Assembly: GCF_001625575.1 (NCBI RefSeq)
Contig: NZ_AUXV01000005.1
Span: forward strand, 1-64,000
Length of the DNA stretch: 64,000 bases
From: Pseudoalteromonas luteoviolacea S2607
GTDB lineage: Bacteria > Pseudomonadota > Gammaproteobacteria > Enterobacterales > Alteromonadaceae
Direction of reading: 5' to 3'
In this document: piece by piece, positions 8,795 to 17,361 of the stretch
Position numbering within the stretch: the stretch's first letter is position 1
How the letters are laid out: each line of letters opens with the position of its first letter
The notes under the pieces: generated by a model
Told to the model about the DNA's origin: nothing
Database searches by the model: none
The model's input: the letters and a program-made list of their open reading frames with translations, nothing else
Position numbers and translations under genes: made by a program

Positions 8795-9670
8795 TTACGC
8801 TGCCGATTGCTGCACAGTTTGTTTAAGCGTGCTTTCACTTGAAGTAGTAGACTGATTAATCAAGTAATTTAGGATTAATAGATTACAGATAAACCAAATA
8901 TCTTTAATGATAAATTGCCCAGTACCAGTAAGCAGTGTAGACATACTAAGTGCACCAGGTGTGGTGACTAAAAATGTTTGTGTCATAACAAAAACAGCAC
9001 CACTACCTAATGCGGCTACAATAAATAATTGCTTATGTCGTAAGAGTAATGCTGCACCTAGCAATACAGTAAAGAAAATATCGTAGATACCAATCAGGTT
9101 AGATGCCATCTGAACTGAGAATAAGTCATATAACCAAGACATAAATGGTGAGTGACTTACTAAAGGCTCAATACCTTTTGCTTCTAACTCCAAGAATTTC
9201 ATGCCGCCAATCCACAGGAGCACTAATGCAACTGGAAAGAAGTTGAACCAAAGGTGCTGTGAGGCGCTGAATTTACTGCGAGCAAAGAGGTATATTGCAA
9301 TGGGTAGTAGAGCAAAATATTTAATGATCCCTTGCCCAGAACCGATCACCGGAAATCCACCGTGAGACTGGATCCAGCGTGCTTCGCCAAACAAAGTGAC
9401 TAAAAATAGTGTTGCAACGGCAATAAGCCCCCAAAAAGCAGCGGTTTTAAAAGCGGGCTGTCTAGATATTAATAGAGCACTGATGACAAGGATAACACCG
9501 CCTAACAGTTGAGCCGCTAGGACTTCTGAGATGGCACTGTCGAGCGAATAAAATTGCAAAACGGTTTGCACATAGCGGTCATTACCACCAAGCATCATCG
9601 ATAACGCAAAGGTAAACAAGCTGAATGCCGTTAAACCGGTCACCAAATTAATTAGTGTTTTATGTTGCAT
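8795..9670 (-). CDS. DUF417 (RclC/YkgB-like) membrane protein with an extra N-terminal half
   Basis: This 291-aa polytopic inner-membrane protein has a second half that carries the DUF417 signature: LWIGGMKFLELEAKGIEPLV, then SPFMSWLYD and TFLVTTPGAL, close in pattern to E. coli RclC. RclC belongs to the reactive-chlorine resistance regulon. Known DUF417 proteins are about 200 aa; here some 125 extra residues with about four hydrophobic helices precede the domain. ATG 9670 has TAGGAG five bases upstream and is preferred over the in-frame start 42 bases earlier. There are no neighbouring rcl genes. The actual function is unknown. Confidence 0.75.
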   Translation of the reverse strand: MQHKTLINLVTGLTAFSLFTFALSMMLGGNDRYVQTVLQFYSLDSAISEVLAAQLLGGVILVISALLISRQPAFKTAAFWGLIAVATLFLVTLFGEARWIQSHGGFPVIGSGQGIIKYFALLPIAIYLFARSKFSASQHLWFNFFPVALVLLWIGGMKFLELEAKGIEPLVSHSPFMSWLYDLFSVQMASNLIGIYDIFFTVLLGAALLLRHKQLFIVAALGSGAVFVMTQTFLVTTPGALSMSTLLTGTGQFIIKDIWFICNLLILNYLINQSTTSSESTLKQTVQQSAA

Positions 9671-10010
9671 GTGAACTCCTAGGAAATTGATTACCCTTAC
9701 AGACCGAATCACCTAGATATATATTTCAAATTTTTACTTTATATTGGTATTAACCTCTAATTTTGGAGAGAAAATAGACATTTTTTGTGGTGAAAAAGCA
9801 AACTAAATCAGCCGTTTATTAAACTTTTACTACTTCTTTTGTATTGTTTTTGTTTTCTCGTCACACCACTTTGTATTGTATGTTGTGATACCCTCCCGCC
9901 CATAGGAATATTTCATTCCTGATATCTGAACAGCTAGGTATCGAGAATCTCTATAGTTTGAATCATTTCAAATGATTCATACACAAAGGCAAAGAAAGGG
10001 TAATGTGATA
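9671..10010. other. 340-bp divergent gap with two inverted repeats
   Basis: This gap separates the DUF417 gene (leftward) from the large LamG protein gene (rightward). It is AT-rich and contains an interrupted repeat aggaat/attcct at 9904-9920 and the long palindrome at 9959-9979. No gene is seen. Confidence 0.5.
9959..9979. promoter_or_regulatory. 21-bp perfect palindrome before the LamG-protein gene
   Basis: Two 10-base arms, tgaatcattt and aaatgattca, flank a single central C. The palindrome lies 31 bp before the ATG at 10011. It could be an operator for a dimeric regulator. Its core CATTTCAAATG recurs at 27103-27113. Confidence 0.55.
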
Positions 10011-13000
10011 ATGTTGAAACACTGTATTGGGCAGGTAACTCAATATGCGGTGGTCGTTTTATTTGGGTTAATTTCGCAAACGATTGCAGCAGAAGAGTAT
10101 CGTGTATTGGAGCGTGACGTTGCGGCGTCCATTGTTTTTGATGGTCAGGATGACTACGCTGAGTTAGTAAGCGAAAAGAATGTTGATGTTAAAGGGAGCT
10201 TCACAATTGAAGCTTGGGTTAAAGTTGACCAAGTGACGCATTTCGCGCGTTTACTCGATTTTTTCAACCAAACCGGCCAAGACAACATTATTTTTGCCAC
10301 ATCAATTGCCAAAACTGGCAAACCTCGATTTAGCGTATATCGCGATGGTCTCGAGACGGTAGTTGATTCGCCTAAGGCGTTACCCATTGGTTATTGGACA
10401 CATTTGGCTGCGACTTTTGAACATGACAAGAGAACAGCGAAACTCTACATCAATGGTGAATTGGTTGCGACTAACAGCAATATGAATCTGCCTAGTACAG
10501 AACCGCGCCGTCATCGTTACATAGGCCGCAGCGCTTGGAATGGAGATGGGCTGTTCCAAGGTGCTATTCATGATTTTAGAGTATGGAATACAGCGCGTAC
10601 GCAAAAGCAACTCAAAGCAAATAATCGCGCCGTTTTGAGTTCAATCACCCCTAACTTGATTGCTAATTACCCATTAAACGAGAAAGATATTATCGGTGGT
10701 AGCGTGATTGATCATGCAACAGGAGGTGACTATATGCACCTTCATGGCGCCCGTGCAGGCTCAACTCGCACCACATCTGCGGATTATCCATTTACCGTGC
10801 CTCAGTTGAGCGTGCCGCAGAACTATCGTGCTATAACGGTGTCTGGCTTACCAAAAGGTGTGAGCATTAAAGGAAACGCACTATTGCCAAAGAAAAACAA
10901 AAATGGCACCTATATGCAAGTGGTGGATTTAAAAGCACTACAAGATAACGCACTGCTACTCAATATCCCACAAGGCTTCTTTGGTAAATTTGCACTGCAA
11001 GTAGAAGTTCATGCCGGCAATGTGCAACCTTATTCAGTAAAACCCGTTCAACGCTATGACTTTGTGTATGTGGTACCGCCAAAAGCAGATGATTTGTTAT
11101 TTGCGAAAAGCGGCAGTATTGATTTTGGTGAACCAATTGAACACGTGGCGCATCATAGCGAGATTTATTGGGGCATTAATAAGCGCGGCGTTGTATTCAG
11201 TCGTTCAAAAAACACCGACTGGAAAGTGGATACTGATGTCGATCAAGGTATGCATTTTGTCAGTATTGGCAGTGATAAGGATGGTGGTATTTGGGCCGGT
11301 ACGGATGATGGGCGAGTATATTTTCGCGATCGCTTCGATTCTCCTTGGCAACAAGTAGATGGTTTCTTTCCGCAATTGGCAGTTCAGCCAAATGGTTACG
11401 TTTGGGCTGCGGCGACAGGTCAAAATGGTGAAGTTTATGTGAGAAATGGCCTCAAAGGAGAGATCAAACTCAATGGTAAAAAATCATCAGGCGATTGGCT
11501 AACCCAAGATGGCTTTATGAAAAAGCTCGCTGTGGGGGCCGACGGTCAGGTTTGGGGCATCGATTACGCAGGGTATGTGAAAAATCGGTTTGGCATCTCA
11601 GCGCCTTGGTACTTTACCCCTTCAGACGCTTTTGATCCGCAAAAAGCCCAAGGGTATGACAGCAATGCGCCGTTTGACCCAACCACAGATGTGTTCGGCG
11701 ATACTAGCAAAGCTGTGCCGGTTAATGATCCAAATTATATTCCGAGTTACGGTGGTGAAGGAGAACTGAGTGCCAAAGCCAAAGAAATAGCGGTGGATAA
11801 TGATGGACGTGTTTGGGTGGTGACCGAAAAGAATGATCGCTATGTCAGAGGCAGTGCAGATCAACCTTGGCATTTGGTAAAAGGTAAGTATCGCGATATC
11901 AAAAGTAGTTTTGGTGTTGGCAAAGCTGTGCCACTGAATGTCATCGTTAACCCAAAAGTTGCGCAGGATGCGACGGTGACGATTTCTGGGTTACCGCATG
12001 ACGTCGTGTTATTAGATAAAAACAACAAGTACTTAATTCAAGGTGGCAGTATTGATCTTAATGCCAGCGACGCGATTGGATTAAAACTTGATGTCAGTAA
12101 TGCTCACCACGACTTTTACGTCAATGTTGAATTGACGGCGAGTTATGACGGTAATTTTGTTTCATCTCAACAAAAAATATTTATTGATGATGCTGAACTG
12201 GAGCGCAGTGTCAGCGGCGGCACCGTTTTTCAAGTGGCGGATAGTCGAAAAAATTATTCGGTTGAGCGAGTGGGTAACTCTTTGGTGCTTACTTATCGCT
12301 ACGATCCGACTCGTGTAACGCGTTTACTGATGACCGATGTTGACTACATTCGCTTTACCGACAATGTCGTGGCGATTGCCGATTACTACAAGACATATCA
12401 ATTGCCAGCGTCAGTCAATACCAGTCCGGGCAATGTGGTTTTGATTGCCGGTGTGCCTGCTGGGGCGGTTGTAAACAACTCAGTGGCCATGGGTAATGGC
12501 GTATTTGCACTGATTGCGGATGAAATCCAATCGGGTGCCTTTTCAATTGACTTTCCAACCGTAGACGTGGACAAGGCCGTTGAACTCAAAGTGGGTGTTA
12601 CCGCTGAGACTTCAATTAGTAAAGAATTGATTGGCGGTGCACGCATTAACGGCTATGCGAATGCAAAAGCCTATGCTGAGGCGGATGCGGAACTGTCTTT
12701 CTCAGTTGGCCCTGATGGTGTAAACGCTGAAGCGCGAAGCTATATTGGCGCAGGCGCGGTGGCAACTGCGGGAGGCTCTGTGGAAGTGGATGGCGTTGGC
12801 TCTGCATCACAGGAGTACGGTGTGGAGGTGACAGTTGACGCTGAGATTGAAGCACAACTAACCGTAGATAAAACACAAATTTCTCAGCATGTTAAATTGG
12901 GCACGCAAGCAACAGTATCGGCGACGAGTACGTTAGAAGTCGAAGTGGACTTTGTGCCAGGTACAAGTGCGACCACCGAGGGCACAGCTGCACTGTCTGC

Positions 13001-13649
13001 TTATGCCAATGTCGAAGGTGATAGCAAGTTATGTTATGGCGACGGGTGTTACGGTCTTTCGGGTTCAGCGGGGGCTGAAGCGGGCATTATGGCCACCGCT
13101 TCTGGGTATGCCAGCGGTTCACTGGCAGGTGTTGGTGGTAATGCCGAAGGTGGCGTTGAAGCGGGCCTCGGTGTGGGCATCAATGCCGGCGCTACAGCGG
13201 GTTATGAAGATGGTGAGCTGACAGTGGGTGTCTCCGGTGAACTGGCTGTTTTAATTGGCCTTGATGTAGATGTTAATGTGGTGATTGATACTAACTCAGT
13301 CGCTGATACCGCAGATCTCGTTGGTAATGGCGTGATTGGTGGGCTTGAAGCGGTAAATTCAAATATGCTGACTGTGAACCAAGCCGTTACACAATATTAT
13401 GTGCCTGCCATTCGTTTTGTACAAACCAACATGTTGCCACTTAATCAGGCGATGGGGCAGTATGGTGTCACAGCCCAAGAAGCGGTATTTAGCGGCATAA
13501 TCAGTGTTGATGATGCGGTTAATAACTATGGTGCCAAGGCGCAAGATTTTGCAGGTACTGCCTTTGATACTGCAAAAGATAAAGCCGAAGATACAGCCAA
13601 GGATGCCTACAATGGCGCGAAACACTTTATTTGTCATATTTTCTGTTAA
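10011..13649 (+). CDS. large secreted LamG / propeller-like / Ala-Gly-rich protein of unknown function
   Basis: This encodes 1212 aa. An N-terminal signal peptide is followed by a LamG-like jellyroll domain (about residues 38-205; FDGQDDYAEL, FTIEAWVKV, YWTHLAATF, YINGELVA). Next comes a segment of short repeats such as GGIWAGTDDGRVYFR and NGYVWAAA, resembling tectonin or two-component-sensor beta-propeller blades (about 376-630). A long Ala/Gly/Glu-rich region (about 877-1094) contains alternating small residues and one Cys pair. The C-terminus has three 22-residue repeats, an AKDKAEDTAKDAYNGAK helix and a final CHIFC pair. GTG 10005 is an alternative start, since AAAGGG at 9995-10000 could serve either. 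The gene stands alone, with a terminator behind it. Surface adhesin or toxin-like roles are possible; I do not assign one. Confidence 0.8.
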   Translation: MLKHCIGQVTQYAVVVLFGLISQTIAAEEYRVLERDVAASIVFDGQDDYAELVSEKNVDVKGSFTIEAWVKVDQVTHFARLLDFFNQTGQDNIIFATSIAKTGKPRFSVYRDGLETVVDSPKALPIGYWTHLAATFEHDKRTAKLYINGELVATNSNMNLPSTEPRRHRYIGRSAWNGDGLFQGAIHDFRVWNTARTQKQLKANNRAVLSSITPNLIANYPLNEKDIIGGSVIDHATGGDYMHLHGARAGSTRTTSADYPFTVPQLSVPQNYRAITVSGLPKGVSIKGNALLPKKNKNGTYMQVVDLKALQDNALLLNIPQGFFGKFALQVEVHAGNVQPYSVKPVQRYDFVYVVPPKADDLLFAKSGSIDFGEPIEHVAHHSEIYWGINKRGVVFSRSKNTDWKVDTDVDQGMHFVSIGSDKDGGIWAGTDDGRVYFRDRFDSPWQQVDGFFPQLAVQPNGYVWAAATGQNGEVYVRNGLKGEIKLNGKKSSGDWLTQDGFMKKLAVGADGQVWGIDYAGYVKNRFGISAPWYFTPSDAFDPQKAQGYDSNAPFDPTTDVFGDTSKAVPVNDPNYIPSYGGEGELSAKAKEIAVDNDGRVWVVTEKNDRYVRGSADQPWHLVKGKYRDIKSSFGVGKAVPLNVIVNPKVAQDATVTISGLPHDVVLLDKNNKYLIQGGSIDLNASDAIGLKLDVSNAHHDFYVNVELTASYDGNFVSSQQKIFIDDAELERSVSGGTVFQVADSRKNYSVERVGNSLVLTYRYDPTRVTRLLMTDVDYIRFTDNVVAIADYYKTYQLPASVNTSPGNVVLIAGVPAGAVVNNSVAMGNGVFALIADEIQSGAFSIDFPTVDVDKAVELKVGVTAETSISKELIGGARINGYANAKAYAEADAELSFSVGPDGVNAEARSYIGAGAVATAGGSVEVDGVGSASQEYGVEVTVDAEIEAQLTVDKTQISQHVKLGTQATVSATSTLEVEVDFVPGTSATTEGTAALSAYANVEGDSKLCYGDGCYGLSGSAGAEAGIMATASGYASGSLAGVGGNAEGGVEAGLGVGINAGATAGYEDGELTVGVSGELAVLIGLDVDVNVVIDTNSVADTADLVGNGVIGGLEAVNSNMLTVNQAVTQYYVPAIRFVQTNMLPLNQAMGQYGVTAQEAVFSGIISVDDAVNNYGAKAQDFAGTAFDTAKDKAEDTAKDAYNGAKHFICHIFC

Positions 13650-13681
13650 CCGAGACATGACTAAAAGTGTATAGAGAAAAT

Positions 13682-13703
13682 CGCGGCTTAGGCCGCGTTT
13701 TTT
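13682..13703. terminator. terminator after the LamG-protein gene
   Basis: The stem cgcggc/gccgcg (13682-13687 with 13692-13697) has a ttag loop and is followed by six T on the plus strand. It lies between convergent genes and touches the stop of the LuxR gene. Confidence 0.8.
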
Positions 13704-14322
13704 ATAAGTACATTGCTCGTGGCATAACTAATTCTGGCGGGTAATCGACAAGCAGTACTAAGAGTGCATCAACTGTTTGGCAAGCAGTTTTTTCTCTAAT
13801 GCGGCAAACATACCGTTCAACTGTTGTTGGAGATAAGACTAAGTACTGTGCAATTTCAGTGATTGTTTTTTTCTTTGCAAGTTGCTGAGCAATTTCTAGT
13901 TCTCTGGCTGTGAATTCGTGGCAATAAATATGTGCCATTGTATTCACCTTGTGCTTTTCTGCCGCGAGCTGAAAAGCGCGCAATACCGCAGTTTCCAGCG
14001 TGTCTATGTCAGGCGGTAAGTCAATAAAAGGGAGTGACGAGCAAGTCGAAGAGTGCTGCCCAGAAAACAGCGTATCATGTGATTCGATGATCACCACGTG
14101 CATTGGACTGTTTTGCACCGTCAATTGGCTAATCACCTTAGCATAATGCTGCACTGAGCTATCTAATTGCATCAATACGCAACTTGGCTGTGTTAAGTCT
14201 GCTCGTGCAATAAAGTCGTCAATTTGCGTAAAGTGCTCAGTGGCAAAACCTTTGGCGTCTAACCACGCTTGCACTGTGAGATCTAAATTTTCAGAGAGGG
14301 TGTAAACCGTATTAAGGGGCAT
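13702..14322 (-). CDS. LuxR-type regulator with a degenerate receiver-like domain
   Basis: This encodes about 206 aa. The C-terminal GerE/LuxR helix-turn-helix lies at roughly residues 136-182 (FTARELEIAQQLAKKKTITE, then SPTTVERYVCRIREK). The first 120 residues have the length and hydrophobic pattern of a response-regulator receiver, but the phospho-acceptor region reads VLMQLDSS instead of LLDxxMP and the acidic pocket is missing, so phosphorylation is doubtful. The start is uncertain: ATG 14322 overlaps the upstream stop by 11 bp; ATGs at 14337 and 14352 are in frame. It is last in an apparent operon with a hybrid kinase and a solute-binding protein. Confidence 0.82.
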   Translation of the reverse strand: MPLNTVYTLSENLDLTVQAWLDAKGFATEHFTQIDDFIARADLTQPSCVLMQLDSSVQHYAKVISQLTVQNSPMHVVIIESHDTLFSGQHSSTCSSLPFIDLPPDIDTLETAVLRAFQLAAEKHKVNTMAHIYCHEFTARELEIAQQLAKKKTITEIAQYLVLSPTTVERYVCRIREKTACQTVDALLVLLVDYPPELVMPRAMYL

Positions 14323-15106
14323 TGGCCTGCGGCTCATTGATTGGCGTTTCATTATACTGTGCCAAGATTGCTTGGTATTCGCCAGTTTGTTTTATTTTAT
14401 CTAAGCCATCGTTAAAGATACTGAGTAACCGCATGGTGGTCGGGTTGTTTTTTAAAAACAACAAATGCAGCGTCCCTGTCAACAAGGGTTTAGGTAAAAA
14501 TGTCAGCGCTGATTTTTCCTCAGGGTAGCTGTGCTCCAGCATATACATACCGGGCAATAATCCAATCGGAAAAAGGTCAATTCTCCCTTTTAGGAGCATA
14601 GAGAAGTTTTGCTCATCGCGGGTCATAATATTCACATCTAGATCGCCAGAATTGGCCATTTGCCAAAACTCATTGGTATAGCTATATCCTCTCGTTGCGC
14701 CAATTCGATACTTTTCAAGCTCCTCCAAGTTGTTCCAAAGAGGCACAGGATTATTCTTTTTTATAAAAAAGACTGCGGATTCTTCGTAAAGCGCCGTGCT
14801 ACAGGCAAAGTATTCTTGTCGCGCGTCCGTGCAGTACCAAAACGCCGCTGCGTCATAATAGCCTTTTTTAGCTTCCATAAAGCTGCGTGCCCAAGGCATA
14901 AAATGAAACTGAACGCGAATATTGTGCTTGGCAAAAGCAGCTCGAATTACTTGTGGGACCAACCCTTGGTGTTTGAGTTTTTCTCCTGAGTACGGCGGAT
15001 ATTCACCAATTGCGATGGTGAGTGTTTGGGCACTCACGTGACTTACAAATAAAAGTGCGAAAAGTACGACGGTAGTTAAAGTTGTGCGAAGTTGGCGCTG
15101 GATCAT
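14312..15106 (-). CDS. periplasmic solute-binding protein, SBP_bac_3-like
   Basis: This 264-aa periplasmic protein has a signal peptide of about 26 residues ending in VSAQ and one class-3 solute-binding domain (IAIGEYPPYSGEKL, then LVPQVIRAAF and WARSFMEAKKGYYDAAAFW). No permease or ATPase gene is nearby, so it more likely serves sensing than transport. Such stand-alone proteins are common next to signalling genes in marine gammaproteobacteria. ATG 15106 gives the clean signal peptide; the longer in-frame extension overlaps the kinase gene and is not needed. It lies between the hybrid kinase and the LuxR gene and overlaps the latter. Confidence 0.85.
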   Translation of the reverse strand: MIQRQLRTTLTTVVLFALLFVSHVSAQTLTIAIGEYPPYSGEKLKHQGLVPQVIRAAFAKHNIRVQFHFMPWARSFMEAKKGYYDAAAFWYCTDARQEYFACSTALYEESAVFFIKKNNPVPLWNNLEELEKYRIGATRGYSYTNEFWQMANSGDLDVNIMTRDEQNFSMLLKGRIDLFPIGLLPGMYMLEHSYPEEKSALTFLPKPLLTGTLHLLFLKNNPTTMRLLSIFNDGLDKIKQTGEYQAILAQYNETPINEPQANAP

Positions 15107-15131
15107 AATAGTCACTACTGCTCGTGATAGG

Positions 15132-16667
15132 CTATTGTGGACGTGGCATATCGGACAATGCCTCCAATAGTTCTTGTTGTGTAAAAGGCTTGGTGAGATA
15201 GCCTTTCGCGCCCAGTTCTTGGCATTTTTGCTGTGTGGCTTCAAAGGCATCCGCCGATAACATAATGATGTGAGGATGCGAGTCGAGAGACATCGTATTG
15301 ATCAGTGCGAGTACTTCATAACCGTTCATTTTAGGCATGTTGATATCCAATAATATCAGGTCAAATGGTGGGCTTTTGCTAATGATCTGTAGGGCTTCGT
15401 AACCATCGGATGCTTTTTCAATTTGGCCGCAAAACGGGCCTAGCATTTTGCTCGTAATGACTTGATTGAGTGCATTGTCGTCGACAATTAAAGTGCGAGG
15501 AATAGAAAGTTCCAAAGGGGACTCAGATAAAGTGGGCTGTTCAGCCTGGTGCGTATGGGCTTGGGTCGCAGGCATTGAGATTGTGACATGTGTGCCAACA
15601 TCCACTTCAGAACTAAAGTTCAAATCATAGTTGAGTAGTTCGCAAAGTTGACTAACCACCTCTAGGCCTAAACCACTGCCACTCACCATACCTTCATAAG
15701 AGGTATCTTCTTGTGTGTAGGCTTTAAAAATGGCCTCGATATCTTTGATCCCAACGCCAGTATCTATCACCGAAACAGTGCAGGTGTCTTTATTAAAATC
15801 GGCTTTTACTTCTACAGATCCTGTTTTAGTGTATTTAATGGCATTACTGACTAGGTTACTGAGCACTTGTGTAAGTCGCACTTTGTCAGTTTTAACAAAC
15901 ATGCCAGATGCTTTGTTAGCCGCGACCTCTAACTTGAGCTGCTTTTCTTCCGCTGTGGCGTGGTATAGCTCTTTGATATGGGCAAATACATTCTCTAAAT
16001 CAACCACCTCAATGCTGGTGGAGAGCTTTTCTGCATCTAGTTTGGCAAGAGTGAGAATATCATTGAGTAAAGACTGTAGTTGTTCACCACAGCTCAATAT
16101 GGTGCTGATATCTTGTGCGATTTTGTCATTAACGACAGCGCTTTTGAGTGTCCCCGCAATGCCCAAAATCCCGAATAATGGCGTTCTAATTTCATGGGAC
16201 ATACGGGCAAAAAACTGCTCTCGCGCCTCGAGTGCTTCAATTGCGCGGCGCTCGCTTTCTTTAATTTCTGTGATATCAGTATGGGAGCCGACCATGCGAA
16301 CAGGTTCACCTTGTTCATCGCGAATAATCAGTCCGCGACACCGGATCCAAATAGTTTTGCCTGTGGCATGGGTGTAGCGCACGATTTGATCATACGGGTG
16401 TGACGGGTCGGCTTTGTGTTTTTCAAAATTGTCCATGGCAAGCTTTAAATCATCTTGATTGATGATATGTTGCCATTCAGAAACCAAATGCTGTTTAGTG
16501 CTAGGATCATAGCCTAGGGTTTGCCATAGTTTGGGGCTCATCCACTCTTGAGCTGGGTTTTCTAAATCCCAATACCAAAAGCCATCTAATGAGCATTCAA
16601 CCATAAAATTGAAGATCTCAGGGCTTTTTTTGATTTGAGCGTATAGTTCCTTTTCAAGTCTGTGCAC
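15132..16667 (-). CDS. cytosolic hybrid histidine kinase (PAS-HisKA-HATPase-REC)
   Basis: This 511-aa sensor kinase has no visible TM segment. A PAS_3-type domain (about residues 15-135; GFWYWDLENPAQEWMS) leads through a short coiled coil to HisKA, with phospho-acceptor H158 in MSHEIRTPLFGILG. The ATPase domain has NLVSNAIKYT, DTGVGI and GSGLGLE boxes. The receiver domain (about 390-505) has D441 in LLDINMPKMNGYE and a lysine in LTKPF. Domain order is that of BarA/ArcB-like kinases without an Hpt domain. The next two genes (solute-binding protein, LuxR regulator) follow at 25 bp and by overlap, so all three are probably cotranscribed. The input could be a cytosolic ligand or redox signal bound by PAS. 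Confidence 0.9.
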   Translation of the reverse strand: MHRLEKELYAQIKKSPEIFNFMVECSLDGFWYWDLENPAQEWMSPKLWQTLGYDPSTKQHLVSEWQHIINQDDLKLAMDNFEKHKADPSHPYDQIVRYTHATGKTIWIRCRGLIIRDEQGEPVRMVGSHTDITEIKESERRAIEALEAREQFFARMSHEIRTPLFGILGIAGTLKSAVVNDKIAQDISTILSCGEQLQSLLNDILTLAKLDAEKLSTSIEVVDLENVFAHIKELYHATAEEKQLKLEVAANKASGMFVKTDKVRLTQVLSNLVSNAIKYTKTGSVEVKADFNKDTCTVSVIDTGVGIKDIEAIFKAYTQEDTSYEGMVSGSGLGLEVVSQLCELLNYDLNFSSEVDVGTHVTISMPATQAHTHQAEQPTLSESPLELSIPRTLIVDDNALNQVITSKMLGPFCGQIEKASDGYEALQIISKSPPFDLILLDINMPKMNGYEVLALINTMSLDSHPHIIMLSADAFEATQQKCQELGAKGYLTKPFTQQELLEALSDMPRPQ

Positions 16668-17190
16668 AAGACCCCTCCAACGGCAATTAAACTTTTAAGC
16701 ACGGTGCAGGCTTAAGTATAGTCTTAACATACTTTTACTGCGTTAGTATTGCATGATTTATATCCAGTTTTGTGGCAAGTTAGTGAACAGTTTGCACACA
16801 TCTAGCATAGTACGTGACGTATGCTTTTTTGACTTGTGAGGGAAATAAGCGGCAAAAGCAAGATTAAAAACGCAAATTGCCATATTAATATCATTTTTCT
16901 CTTGTATATTTTATTTATTTAACGTATGCTGGCCGACTTGCTTGTTTGACTCACATTAACAAGCAATATTTATGTCTTACCTTGATCCAGTCAGTCATAG
17001 TTTTAAAGTTAGCGCCTTAATGCGTCTGTCTTGAAATTATCAAGTTTTCAATCATGTAAAAACATGATTCCGTTGAGCATCGTCTTGCGATGCACCTATT
17101 CAGCAGACCTTAATAAGGCACCATGTAAATCAATATTGATCCGCGTAAAAACGCGATGAGATATTAAAATTAATTTATGAGCGTTTTATT
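16668..17190. other. 523-bp gap with a hairpin-rich segment and a possible leader peptide
   Basis: The left part is the likely promoter region of the leftward kinase operon. A 20-codon reading frame at 16972-17034 begins MSYLDPVSHS and starts like the 56-aa gene downstream (both MSYL), but it has no ribosome binding site. Between 17051 and 17155 lie four short stem-loops, annotated separately. No other gene is seen. Confidence 0.5.
17051..17155 (+). ncRNA. candidate structured leader RNA with four hairpins
   Basis: Hairpin A is atcatgt-aaaa-acatgat (17051-17068). Hairpin B is gcatcg/cgatgc with a 5-nt loop (17077-17093). C is the palindrome atcaatattgat (17129-17140). D is cgcgt-aaaa-acgcg (17142-17155). 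A and D share the loop context GTAAAAAC with different but fully paired stems. The segment ends 35 bp before the ATG of the 56-aa gene. No known riboswitch consensus was recognised, and the strand is assumed from the downstream gene. Confidence 0.35.
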
Positions 17191-17361
17191 ATGTCTTACT
17201 TATACCAAGGACAGCAGGTGGCGATCACTTTGCCGGTCCAATCTATCTCTATGAACAAGCGCCGTATGGCGGTAAAACACCAAGATGGCTTGAGCTATAT
17301 TGCATTTGAAAATGCAGCTGATGCTAAAGGGTTTTTAAGCTGGTTAGGTAAAGCTAACTAA
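17191..17361 (+). CDS. small hypothetical protein, 56 aa
   Basis: The protein begins MSYLYQGQQVAITLPV and ends FLSWLGKAN. It has no signal peptide, no cysteine, a basic middle (MNKRRMAVKH) and a mixed hydrophobic pattern that looks like a small folded protein. I do not recognise a family. Its ribosome binding site is weak (tatgag). It converges with the thioredoxin-like gene, and the two coding ends overlap by 8 bp. The hairpin-rich segment upstream could be its leader. Whether it is expressed cannot be judged from sequence. Confidence 0.5.
   Translation: MSYLYQGQQVAITLPVQSISMNKRRMAVKHQDGLSYIAFENAADAKGFLSWLGKAN

Noticed and set aside
15730..16377. 215-codon open frame on the plus strand inside the hybrid kinase gene
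   Set aside because: It is antisense to conserved HisKA/HATPase coding sequence and lacks a ribosome binding site or recognisable domain.
16972..17034. 20-codon frame starting MSYLDPVSHS as a separate gene
   Set aside because: No ribosome binding site and too short to support as a coding gene; it is kept only as part of a finding.
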